A stretch of 64,000 bases of DNA, from assembly GCA_015179125.1 (NCBI GenBank), contig WHVA01000468.1:1-64000 (forward strand), given 5' to 3'. How positions within the stretch are numbered: position 1 is the first letter of the stretch; each line of letters begins with the position of its first letter. Positions 44,741-58,239 of this stretch are shown here, piece after piece. The position numbers were made by a program, and so were the translations under genes. The stretch comes from Gautieria morchelliformis. Lineage: Eukaryota; Basidiomycota; Agaricomycetes; Gomphales; Gomphaceae. The notes below the pieces were generated by a model, which was not told the DNA's origin, did not search any database, and was given only the letters and a program-made list of their open reading frames with translations.

Positions 44741-45837
44741 AGCAATTTGAAAATTTTTGTGTGACTTTCAAAGTGGGTGACTTGGAGGAGTGAAAGCGTA
44801 AGCTGGGAGCAAACCGCGTCACCCCGTGTCACCCCATTGTGACAAAGCAAATGCGCAGCAGCTGTCCAATATTCCCACAATGTTGTTCTTTATTCTCATT
44901 GTTCTCTGGGAACTGTAAGTAGCTAGTGTTTTCTTCTCTCTACCTCAGTACTTTGCAACGAAGCAAGCACTGAGGTAAGAGGCCTATTATTAGTCTCACA
45001 TTTATTCAACTCACCTATACGCTTTGTAGAATTACTGGCCAAAACCCGCAAATCAAGGTCGAGTTCAAAGTCTACCTCTACATGGACATCACTATGAAAC
45101 AACCGCTCGTTGATACGCCCTTTGCCCCCGTAGTTGACAGCCCCCAATAGCTCGAGGCATATGCTACGGCTCATAGGCAAGTCAACGAAGAGCGAGTAGC
45201 GGAAATGGTAACGCCAGCGATCAGCCACACTGGTGTCCCGCAGTGGCCGCATGCTCACTAATCGAGAGAACCGCTTCCACCCTTATGTTGGCACGGGACC
45301 GGCGGCACACCACGGCACAGGCAGCACTCCATAAGAGCAGCAGTTGAGTCACGGATATCGCTAAGCTCCTTCATCTCTCTCCTTGCTTCATGCCAGTGAC
45401 GGTGACAGGTGTTGGAATCAGTAATCTTGCATGTTGTGCACTCGACGCCTAATAATACCGTGATTCCTATCCAACAACACGTAGTCTGGACAATTTGTTA
45501 GCCTCAGGTAAATTGCCTGCAATCATGAAAGTATAGGCGAAAAGAACTTGAAATGAGTGTTTATCCCATTGTAGTTACATAGACGTGTGGCTCCCAGGCT
45601 TGTCTCCAAAATGCTAGTGTTGATTTCACAGAAAACACATGTTTCCGACCGTTGGATGCTGGGTTGATATTCTGAGAGTATGACTCTGACCTAGCGCTTC
45701 AACAGATCTTCTTTCCCATATAAGGAAGCTCGAGCTTCGACTCGGGTCAATAGTATGGACACAATTTCGGACTCACATATACGTCACCACGAGGGTAAAT
45801 ATTATGCATAGTCTTTGTAAGGAGGCCTTCCCCCGCG
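44741..45837. other. Intergenic region with one weak ORF
   Basis: A 111-residue minus-strand frame (44923-45258, starting MSMRPLRDTSVADRW) contains HVEVDFELDLDLRVL. I recognise no family and see no clear splice support, so it is not called. The rest holds nothing recognisable up to the TATA box at 45838. Confidence 0.4.
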
Positions 45838-45844
45838 TATATAA
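45838..45844 (+). promoter_or_regulatory. TATA box of the aldo-keto reductase
   Basis: TATATAA lies 48 bp before the ATG at 45892. Transcription would begin near 45865-45875, which rules out the upstream ATG at 45804 as the main start. Confidence 0.6.
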
Positions 45845-45891
45845 TCCCCGTTGCCATTTCTTCCTCATATTCACACGTACTGCGTTTGATC

Positions 45892-47350
45892 ATGTCTCTC
45901 TGGGGCCCCCCTCCACCTCCCCCTCCAAACTGGGCCGCTATCGCATCTTGTCGCCCAATGCCGGAGTACGCGTCTCTCCTTTGCAACTCGGTGCTATGAG
46001 TATAGGCGATAAATGGTCGGCTATGGGCACCATGGACAAAGCATCTTCTTTCAAGTTGCTTGACGCTTTCTATGACGCCGGTGTAAGTCCAAACCTCCCC
46101 AGATTTTTGCGAATGACGACGGATGCTGCTGCTGCAGGGCAATTTCATCGACACTGCTAATAACTATCAAAACGAGGCCTCAGAGCAATTCATAGGGGAG
46201 TGGATGGAGAACCGTGGCATCAGAGATCAGCTAGTGATTGCCACCAAGTACTCTACAAACTACAAGCACGGTGACGCCAGCATCCCAATCAAGATGGGCT
46301 ATGCAGGCAACGGCCACAAGTCTCTTCATTTGTCTGTCGAGGCGAGCCTCAAGAAACTCAGAACGACTTACATTGACATCCTCTATGTCCATTGTAAGTT
46401 AACCCCTCACCGCATGTAACGGTTGGGGGGTCACATAGTTTACAGGGTGGGCCTTTGACACCTCTGTAGAGGAAGTCATGAACAACTTGCATAACCTCGT
46501 CGTCGCTGGGAAAGTCCTGTATCTCGTGCGTTCATTATGATCTTCAACGGCACTGCCATTGCTTACCATTTATTACCAGGGTGTCTCGGTACGCAGATTT
46601 GAGATTCTAGCCCGGGGATGGGATTTCATGAATATCACAGGATACTCCGGCCTGGATCGTAGCAAAGGCGAATCAATGGGCCAAGTGCCACGGCAAAACG
46701 CCCTTCTGTGTATATCAGGGCAAGTGGAGTATTCTCGAGCGCAGCTTTGAGCGCGACATCATACCCATGGCCAAGTCGGAGGGCCTTGCTCTTGCGCCCT
46801 GGGGAGTCGTCGGCCAAGGTCGTCTCAGGACGGACGAAGAAGAGAGACGTCGGAAGGAGAGTGGGGAGGGAGGCCGTACAACTACTTCTTCGCAGTGGGA
46901 GCGCACGCCGGATGAGGTCAAGGTTAGCCACAAGTTGGAGGAGATCGCAAAAGAAGTCGGCACAAAACATATCACTGCCGTCGCCATTGCATATGTCATG
47001 CATGTATGTGCTCCAGCTATGTCGATGCTGGCTAGGGGTGACTGGCCTCCCGTTATAGAAAGCGCCACACGTATTCCCAATTGTAGGGGGACGAAAAGTC
47101 GAACATCTTGAGGCTAATATGGAGGCGCTTGATATCAAGCTTACTCCTGCGCAGATTAAAGCTATGGAGGAGGTCCTACCTTTTGATCAAGGTTTCCCGA
47201 ACTCCATGGTTGTGAGTATCAATACCTATACAAGTTGTAGTGCCTCACGTACATTGTTTCCTTCAGGGTGACGGTACGCACGACCCGTGGCTAGTGACGA
47301 TCGCCGGCAACACGGACAGATGGCCCGCTGCACCCCCACTCAACCCTTGA
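45892..47350 (+). CDS. Aldo-keto reductase, aryl-alcohol dehydrogenase (AAD) type
   Basis: Exons are 45892-46082, 46138-46393, 46446-46525, 46580-46588, 46641-47003, 47059-47211 and 47267-47350. The protein has about 375 residues and the AKR catalytic set: Asp in GNFIDTAN, Tyr in NNYQNE, Lys in IATKYST and His in LYVHWW. NADPH-dependent AAD-type enzymes reduce aryl aldehydes in the cytosol and are expanded in wood- and litter-decaying fungi. The fourth exon is only 9 nt (Gly-Val-Ser). The start [11 protein letters not shown] is typical, but the conserved continuation [20 protein letters not shown] is in another frame, so one base appears to be missing in the C-run at about 45901-45930. It may be a pseudogene, a sequencing error, or use another start. 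Confidence 0.85.
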
Positions 47351-48299
47351 CCTTGCGTGTTGTTAACCATGTGAACGGGAATACGAGCAAAGAACCGACA
47401 CACTCGCTGTCCATATGACGTGTAGGCTGTTATGATAGTGACATGCTAAAGTGAACTGCAGTGTATGAGTACATCTTAACCAGAATTTATAAATAATCCA
47501 GTTTATTGTCCAGTCTTAACTTGATATGCATGCTCACTAGTAGCGTTGTCGTTTAGTAGCCAGGACCGCTCTGACGGAACAGAACTGGAAAAAGGGTTAT
47601 CGTACATGTCAAGCTAACTTGAGAGGTAATCGGTAATATATGCGGGCCGTGACTAAGCTAAATAGGCTGCGGCTGACGCATATATGCAGCCGGCTCCCTG
47701 CAGATGCGCCGCGGTCCGCGTATTCGGTTTTGGCTAGTGTATTGGTGCGATCGATCGGCTCGGCCCAGATAACGTGGTTCGGATCTCGTTGCACACATGG
47801 TGCCTCGGCTCGGCTCGGTCCTCGGTGTGATCGTTGGATCGCCTCCTACTCGCGTATGTGCGCCGCGGTAAACTCGGATTGGACTCGTGAGTGACCAGAA
47901 TTACGTGAGTATAATCCATAGCTTATAGTTACATATCTTACGGGTGTGTCCTTTCAACTTGGTCACGGGGGGCACTTTACAGAAGCCATGCTACGTGTCC
48001 CAGAAACTACTGGACATCACACTCACACACACCTTGTATCAATTTTCCCCGCTTGATCGACGGGTTGTCGAGCACCCAAACTGTTTCGGCAACAATCGCT
48101 TGGCCCTTTCAGGGTCTCGTCCACATGTTCTGAAGGCACATGACTTGTGGCTCGCGACTGGAGTGGGAACACCGAAAGATGGCTTGATGCACCCTCCGCT
48201 CAACCGTTGCACGCTGCACCGCATCTCTTTTAATTATGCGAACAACGAAAGGAAATGCATGAGGGTATCAGAAATTGCGCTGAGAATCGAACGACTGTT
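47351..48299. other. Intergenic region, no gene seen
   Basis: The region between the aldo-keto reductase and the 3' end of the helicase has no supported ORF. Around 47750-47870 there are CGGCTCGG-rich short repeats. Confidence 0.5.
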
Positions 48300-51110
<2,811 letters not shown>

Positions 51111-51231
51111 TGCACTGAAAAACGAGCGTATACAACGACATGAAGTTTTCGCAGTGGAATCGGTTACAAGCGGAAGTTCCGGGAACAGTATTCGGGCGCT
51201 TACAGCTTACATATATCTCCGACGTAGCAAC
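51111..51231. promoter_or_regulatory. Bidirectional promoter, helicase / SF3B5
   Basis: Only 121 bp separate the two divergent start codons. No TATA box is evident. Co-regulation of an RNA helicase and a spliceosomal subunit would be plausible but is inferred from layout alone. Confidence 0.6.
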
Positions 51232-51782
51232 ATGGTAAGTGGCAGCTGGGACGGTAGATCGAATGAGCTACTACCCTTCTGATGAAAACCTAGTCAAGCG
51301 AGTTGAGGTATACGGCAAATACTCAACTGGAGCATTGTACGAGCTGTTCTTTCACTTCTTTGGAGCGCCACTGACTTCTTTTGTCGTTAGTGCACGCTCG
51401 GTACACTGGTACAGGTGAGTAGTCTCTGCTTTACTGGTAGCACATGGCTAATGAATAATCACCCGCAGGTCATGCCGACCTCACCAAGTAGTGAGTCTAT
51501 TTCGAAACCGATGTTGCTGGGATCATAATATCGTTGACGGATCCTCGTCCAGCGATTGGCTCACCCATCAACATCGAGACACTCTAGCATCAATTGTGGG
51601 CCATCCGACCTTAACATCGTATCTTGCTATTGCGGATGGAGAGTCAATTGGTCGTGTGAAATTTGAAATGTCTGAAGTAAAGTATACTTCTACTTTGTGC
51701 CCTTGATATCTTTCTCACCTAAGTTATTAAACAGCGTATGCTCCAGCCCTGTGGACCTCCCCCACCTAAGGATGATGACTGA
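51232..51782 (+). CDS. SF3B5: SF3b complex subunit 5 (SF3b10)
   Basis: Exons are 51232-51234 (ATG only), 51294-51336, 51391-51414, 51469-51490, 51553-51676 and 51735-51782. The roughly 87-residue protein reads SSELRYTANTQLEHLHARY, then TGTGHADLTKYDWLTHQHRD, TLASIVGHPTLTSYLAIADG and MSERMLQPCGPPPPKDDD. This matches the small, highly conserved SF3b10 subunit, which helps hold SF3B1 and the U2 snRNP at the branch site. All five introns have GT…AG ends and the phases agree. The gene is missed by simple ORF finding because exons are 3-124 nt. The first intron directly follows the start codon. Confidence 0.9.
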
Positions 51783-52293
51783 GCATAACAGTAATATGCT
51801 ACTTTAGCGGTGGTATGTTGGAGATACAAGAACCAATATGATTGAAAGCCTTGTCAGCCATAAGTACTCGTGGAGAGACCTGATTCTTTCGACGCACCAG
51901 TGTCGGCAGAATTCTACAACGGCTCTACAATCAAGCTATTACGTACAGCCTCTAACGGAGAGAGCGCGAACTGAGTACTGAAGGGACGCTCTCTGGTTCC
52001 ACCAATCACCAACGGCAACATCGGGGCTGTGCTGTTCATGAACAAAGACATAGACATACTTAGTGATTCAATTGAGATGCCATCTAGGCGAGCGAGCGAG
52101 TAGTTTCTCGATCAGTAGGATTCAAACCCCGCCGGACGTATCGCATAACGCATGTGAATGATTGGCTGAGAGCCCGAGGTTTATCCGCGAGTAGAAAAGA
52201 GTAGAAAGGGCCGGTCGCCAAAGCAAGGTCGTCCCCTCTACTCCACTCAGCGCTATGGATGGGCAAAGGTGTGTTTTCATGTCATTTGTGTAA
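51783..52293. other. Intergenic region, no gene seen
   Basis: It holds the 3' end of SF3B5 and the promoter of the F-box gene. A TTCAAACCCC motif near 52125 resembles a tRNA B box in reverse, but no tRNA fold exists around it. Confidence 0.5.
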
Positions 52294-53229
52294 ATGACCA
52301 CTCTTATGCACGCGTATATGAGCGATTTTAGCTCGTCGTCTGAAGTTCTTCATTCCTTGCCTGTAGAGCTTGTTCGAATAATTTTTGAAGACGCAGCGTG
52401 CCACTCACGGAGAACTGCTACCAATCTCGCCTGTGTTTCAAAGAAAGTGCACAAGTGGATCATCCCAATTCTGTATCAAACTGTCGTACTTGAAAGGCCG
52501 TATTCCTTGGTCTTGTTTCATCGGACCGTCGTAGTTGCCAAGTCGGAATTTGGGAGTTATACGAGGGCGCTGTATGTGCTATCTCCCCCTTGTCCCGGAG
52601 TTGCCCCGGAATTTTTGGCCCATTTTCCTTCCCTCCAGCATCTTGTCATCGGCAGTCTATCCCTTCGCGAACCTCCGTCACCGTCAATTCTCCAACGGAA
52701 TCTCTGCCGTCCAACAAGCATAACTATCATAGGATCATTGAGTCGCATATCCTTCAGACACCCGATATTTCAACGTTGTACACATTTATACTTCGCCGAT
52801 GGTGTCCCTTCACCGTTTGCTCTCACTACAGACGTGCTCCCATGTCTAACGCACCTTGCCTGTGCATACCGACACGGAACTACTAGCACCACAGCCGTCA
52901 CAAGCCTTCCTCTCCTTCTCACTGAGGGGCGGACGGGCCAGTCATTCTTCTTTTCGGATAGTCAACTTACAGGCACGCCCGTCCGTATGACTCCCGTCAA
53001 CCCAAGGGTACTCATTGTGGACTTGTACCTTTCGAACGGATCCCCAGATGCGACGATGTTCGTAATGGAGCGGCTGGGACTGGGAAAATCACCACTGGGG
53101 CGTGAGCGTCGAACTGATCCCCGACTCTTGACGCGACCGGGGAAGCCTCTCACACCACAACGCTGGCTTGATTATGTAGTGAGCGGTGTTATGTGGACGA
53201 CTGCTGAAGAAGAAATTAGGCTGGCCTAA
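52294..53229 (+). CDS. F-box-like protein
   Basis: This is a single exon of 311 residues from ATG 52294 (other ATGs follow at 52309 and 52318). Residues 18-60 contain HSLPVELVRIIFEDAACHSR, ATNLACVSKKVHKWIIPILY and QTVVLERP, the layout of fungal F-box domains: LPxEL, then a Trp-Ile-Pro-x-Leu-Tyr block. F-box proteins bind Skp1 and recruit substrates to SCF ubiquitin ligases. The remaining sequence is a loosely leucine-spaced region (FPSLQHLVIGSLSL) like the degenerate repeats seen in agaricomycete F-box expansions. The target is unknown. Confidence 0.65.
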   Translation: MTTLMHAYMSDFSSSSEVLHSLPVELVRIIFEDAACHSRRTATNLACVSKKVHKWIIPILYQTVVLERPYSLVLFHRTVVVAKSEFGSYTRALYVLSPPCPGVAPEFLAHFPSLQHLVIGSLSLREPPSPSILQRNLCRPTSITIIGSLSRISFRHPIFQRCTHLYFADGVPSPFALTTDVLPCLTHLACAYRHGTTSTTAVTSLPLLLTEGRTGQSFFFSDSQLTGTPVRMTPVNPRVLIVDLYLSNGSPDATMFVMERLGLGKSPLGRERRTDPRLLTRPGKPLTPQRWLDYVVSGVMWTTAEEEIRLA

Positions 53230-54741
53230 GTCAATATGTCCTTGGGCAGGCTGCTCGCATGCGCCAACTACCGGACAGTACATCCATGACAAACGGCGGA
53301 TATAATTTTTGACGAAACTTGCATCGATGTATTGTTGGAAGCACCATCCAGTCAGTAATCCTTCCCTTGTACCACGAGGTAGAACTCACGCCGATGATCC
53401 GCCTCAAGATGACACTTATCAAGTGATAGTGTTAACTATATAGACTTGTGCATCCGCCATTTAAAAGTTGTAACACATAGCCTGCACTCGTGCTTTGCGA
53501 CTTTACATCGGTGTGTCTTCCGAAGACACTGTCTCGTTGAGAAGCCGTCCCTGCTTCTCCGCCGGGGTCTCGAACCGTGAGGGTCTACGAAATATGTAGT
53601 TCCTGCTCCCTGCATGGGAATTCCCGGGGATAAATAATTGCACGGTGGCACCTGGTGGGCACCGTTCGCGTGTTGTTGGGACATGCAAAAACCGGCACAA
53701 CAAATCCCGATAGCACGGCGTTTCTTCTGTGATCAAATGATGCGTACTGTAATGTTAACACTGCAGGATGTATATCCAACCACTTTCTTACCTCTTCCGC
53801 AATGTTTAGTGAAAGTCGACACTGGTTACATTTGGTCTGACTCCATTTGGTCTAGACCTTGCTTGGCAGTCTTTCCCCACTAGTAATAAACTTCTGTGCA
53901 GTGTGAGGGTATTAAATTAATGGCGCTTTACTCGTGACCTTGAAAGCATTACAGGATCCATTATCCGCAACACCGGCCATATTACCTGAAGATCGAACAG
54001 TGGCTGGTAAGGGCGCATGTAAATAATCACCTGGGTAATGAGGCTGGACCTGGCTGGGCCTTTGGCGGACCTCCATGGCCAGATTGTAACAATCTGCATA
54101 GCCTTGTTGAGACCTTCGGTATGGAGCCATTATGAAATAATACTGAAGATATTGGAGTGAAACTTTCTACCAGGGTCCCTTCCACCAGCTAGTAATCGAG
54201 CCGGGTCAACACCAATGAGTGATCGAGGCACCCGCCTCCGTCCTATCTCGTGACCATGCAGGGTCGTTGCGCCTATTTGACCGGCCTTTCCAGTAGGGAC
54301 AACTTTCTTACAACTTGGCCGGCAGAAAAGGTTATAGCCAACCCAATACTGCTTTCACAACGCTGTGACTTATGCTTCTGTAGTATCCACGCTATATCGG
54401 GAGGGTGCTATGTGGAGCGGAGAGTATGGAGGATGCCGAACCAATCGAGTCAGAACCACCGCCCAATGCCGAGAGATTCGTGGCTACCAGGCCAGATTGA
54501 GAAGCCTTCCTTTTTCATCATCCATGAATTCTGCGTCAAAGCTGGCCCCATTAGCCCGCATTGTGGATAGCTTATTTAACCACGGTTTCAAAGTTTCAGA
54601 TGGGACGCCCATCACATACGCCAGCTTGCGGCGAGGCCTCATGCGAGACACCACCCGTCTTTAAATTGCCTCCCCTCCCCTCCCCTTATTCAAGACTGCC
54701 CATATACTTCGAATCCCCCACTTCCCAGCCCACACCTATCA
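53230..54741. other. Gene-poor stretch of 1.5 kb
   Basis: I find no confident gene. A 72-residue minus-strand frame (54130-53912, MAPYRRSQQGYADCYNLAME) begins with ATG and has typical amino-acid use, but has no family match and was not called. A C/T-rich stretch (CCCCTCCCCTCCCCTT, near 54668) precedes the next gene and may be part of its promoter. Confidence 0.4.
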
Positions 54742-56402
54742 ATGTCCGGTACCGAACATGACTTGCCAGTCGCAGATGCGACTCGCGACACAAATTCAGA
54801 TGCTACGCTGGACGAAGTCCAGGTGCCTCCATGGCGCTTCGGCGCACCATTGACGCGAATGGTCAGACTCGAATACCTGTCCTCGTCATCAGCTCAAAGT
54901 AGCGACGCGGACGATCTTGAGGACCCAGAGGATTCCGAATATTTTGTTCGTGATGAGCAAATCAATCACATCGAGGAAGATATGTCTCTCTTCGATTTAG
55001 CACTAGCTCGTCGCGATGGTGACGCCGCGGATGGAGACCCATCCCTGCGCTCAACCAGTCACGCATACGTGAACCATGTCGTCAACGACATGGTGCCTCT
55101 CATTTCAAGCTCGATCTCACCCAGTGTATGTGTTCTGCAATTTCTTACCGTAATGATTTTTGTCAATTGTTTGCTATAGCTGTCTATGCATGCTACGACT
55201 TCCCATCCTCGTACCCGCTGCTCGTCAGGCACCTACCTTCCACCGTCACTTATGGTCGCGAACTTGCCCTATGGCGCTACTTGAACGATGCTCCGTTACG
55301 ACGTGACCCATGGAATCCCTCACCTCCTGTGCTGTCAATAATCGAGCGAGAGCTGCCTATTTCAACGGCTGAATGTCTTTCACAGACCGAAGCTGATAGC
55401 GGTGAAGACGCAGCGTATATTGTCATGGACCGGCTGTACCGCCTGCAAGATAATCCTTTAAAAAGTGTCGGGGATTGGATCGATTTTATACGCCAATTGC
55501 TTCAGGTAATTAATTGTCAAAGGTCGGCGGTTTGAATCTGGAGTTTACACTGCTATTTTTAGGGCCTGGTCTTCCTCCACGAACACAATATTGCAGGTGT
55601 CTCATATCCTCTTGTTGATGAAACCTGGCCACCCGCCTTCATGATGGATATTGGGCTTGCTCCCCCACAGACGCATTTCTCCCGCGTCGATTTTCCGGTC
55701 AAATATTATCTTCTCGATTTCTCAAGGGCCGTGAGGCTACGGGTCAGTGCACTGGCACGCCCTTCATGTTCCGATCAAATTTCTGGTTTGCGCGGACGGT
55801 CGAAAAACACTGTTCTTCTCTCCGCATCTCGGCCTCGAGTTCCTGCCATGCTTCCGGATCCGTTCATCGGGTCTCTAAGCCTCGATACCCATTCGATGAA
55901 CCTTACATTCACTTTAGCAGATGCACGGGCCCGTTCAGATTCGGACGTAACCTTTGTTTCGTCCGGATTCGACACGCCGGATGCTAATGCTCCACATATA
56001 GACACTCCGAAGCAGTGTCATTTCTTCTCTCAGCCAAGTTCCATTGAAAGATTCTCCGACCCTGAGGCGGAGTCCGGGTCTGAGGAAGCCACTTCTGACG
56101 AGGAAATGCACAGTGTCAGAGTTGTTAGTCCTGCCACACGGGCCTTACTCTTTGCGGCGGACCTCAAACGCCTCGCCCTAATGTTGGAAGACGCAGTTCA
56201 ATTGGTGCACTATCTTTATTCTAATCTTATACCAGAGCTTGGCTAATATACCCTTCTTTAGGCTAGTCCCGTGAGGGACGTGCTTGTTCCGATATTTACC
56301 GCTATGCGACAGGCCAAGATACTCTCTTTAAGTGCTGAAGACGCCCTCAGATCGTTCGAGAACATTGTCCGTCCGCTCGACGTGGCGACTGTTGTAACAT
56401 AG
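54742..56402 (+). CDS. Fungal kinase-like protein, probable pseudokinase
   Basis: Exons are 54742-55123, 55180-55505, 55563-56204 and 56262-56402, giving about 496 residues. The last intron (57 bp) contains an in-frame stop. After an acidic N-terminus, the kinase-like part has YGRELALWRYLNDAPL, IVMDRLYRLQDNPL and FIRQLLQGLVFLHEHNIA, as in the fungal protein kinase-like families. The catalytic HRD that should follow is replaced by GVSYPLVDETWPP, and DFG by LDFSRAV after PVKYY. A glycine loop and VAIK lysine are not evident. It is therefore probably inactive as a kinase. The C-terminus has an acidic Ser-rich part (SDPEAESGSEEATSDEE). Confidence 0.65.
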
Positions 56403-58239
56403 GCGTGGCTTGGGTCTCGGTCCCCGGATACCTATGGAATGTGCGATCTGTCAGTTGATGATTTCGGTGACCCCTCGCCACAACGTCGACGCTTGGCACG
56501 TCGAATTCACGCCGTAGGCACATCATCCAAGTGACAGGGTGTACTCGAAAGTGCTTGGCTTCACCAAACGTGACCTTGTTACTTTGCTACTCATTGCTGA
56601 CTGTATCTCACTTAATTGCTTTTCATCTGATAGTCGTTTGACGTCAGCCTTGGCTGTACGCATGCATCAATTGCCTGTATTTTTGAAGCTAGCTTTGTCC
56701 TGTATTGTACCCCCCATATTATTACTTAACTATATGAAATAAGAATAACAAACCCAGTGTTATTTGTGCGCTAGTCCAGCATCAAGGGTTTCCCGAGAGG
56801 CCGCCTTCTCCGACACACTCCGCAATATCTTGTAACAGCTTCAAAGGCCTGATAAACTCTGCCCGTAACTAACAATTTTTTACTAAATATCGGTGGAGTT
56901 CTGTGACATACGTTGCCGTTGCAGACTATTCAAAAATCGGGCGCGCGCGGTGGATCCGAGTCTCAAGCAGCTTCGAAGTTCCCGGCCGCCGCCAGACCGC
57001 TGATCGGTTCTCTTGTTTTGAGTCGTCGTGTGTGATGCTTGAAAGGTGAAACTGTATGTAGACCCCTAGCAGCTAGATATGATTGTAGACTTCCATATCG
57101 CACGACCCCCTCAGACCTGAGGGGCGATATATTTCGATGATGTTGATGCTAAGCCCTGACCAGTGCATTCGTGCTGCGGCAGTTGAGTATGTCATCGAAA
57201 TAAACACGAATCCGGAGGTGGATCTTAGGAGTTCAAACGTACAAGTTTCAGCACTTTTCAAAAAAGGGTAAAATCGGGCAGCGCTGGAAGAACGATTATA
57301 GACGGTGGAGTCATTGAAAGTTGTCATTGGCTAGAAAGAACCGGATAGCATATGCATCTCTGTAGATAAAGCAATGCGGCCGACCGCCACGTTGAGTATC
57401 CATTGTATGTCAGATACGAGAAGAGTCAGTAATATTCAAGGACGTTCGATTGCAAGAGTGTTCACAGTTCACCGGGCCCTGATGTCAATGGGAGACGAGT
57501 ATCCCAAACTGAAAGCTGAGGGCTCGGTGGACTACGCAGAACTTGAGGTGCTGAGTCCGGATGCAAAGATGCCTTGCTTCCTGATCAGAAGTCAATGGCG
57601 TAGTCAGGAATATGATAACAAATATATAAGGGGATCATGGATCATCGATGATACTTCAAATGATATATCAGGCATTGAGCCAGAATTGTTAAAGGCGAAG
57701 TCCGCTTGTCGCCATCCTGCGAATCACCATGAACCCAAAATACTCCTGCGAACGGTTTCACCATGTTCGAAAAGAGCAGCTGTATAGCCTTCTATGAGGA
57801 TTGATATCGGACTAGCAAGCATTGACCTCGTGAATGTACGCATGGGGAAAGGTAACGCCCGTGGTGTCTGCTCAATAGTGTTCAACTTACCCGATCCATC
57901 ATCGACTGGATTGATATTGGACTAGGCATTGTCCTCGTGAATGTACGCATGGGGAAAGATAACGCCCGTGGTGTAATAGTGTTCAACTTACCCTATCCAT
58001 CATCGACTGTAACCAGATGACCTCACTCAAGAGCCTTATCGACCCTTACCGCTCCGTGAAGTTGGACGTTGACGCTGAACGGAGACATGCTTTCGCCTTC
58101 GATCCGAGTAAAATCCTGCAAGCGATGAAGACAATACGCCCGTTGGAATATATCAGTCTCAATACGCTCGGGGAGTCCAACAGGTCTTGTTACTGCACAC
58201 CCACGGTCCGTCAATCCTCCATTCACCAGAAGATAATGC
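56403..58239. other. Intergenic region with a small tandem duplication
   Basis: No confident gene. A 137-residue plus frame from ATG 57374 to 57787 contains EGSVDYAELEVLSPDAKMP and YIRGSWIIDD but matches no family I know; it may be a fragment. A tandem duplication lies at 57801-58009. Frames after 58017 mostly lie antisense to the ZIP gene. Confidence 0.4.
57801..58009. repeat. Two-copy direct repeat (about 105 bp)
   Basis: 57801-57910 and 57911-58009 both run TTGATATYGGACTAG… GTGAATGTACGCATGGGGAA … CATCGACTG. They differ by a few substitutions and about 11 deleted bases. Confidence 0.92.

Noticed and set aside
45804-45891. Upstream ATG as start of the AKR protein
   Set aside because: It gives the conserved frame but lies before the TATA box at 45838 and encodes an unrelated N-terminus.
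52110-52150. tRNA gene on the minus strand (GGTTTGAATCC-like motif)
   Set aside because: The T-stem does not pair and no A box is found upstream.
53912-54130. 72-residue minus-strand ORF
   Set aside because: It starts with ATG and looks protein-like, but has no family, splice or context support.
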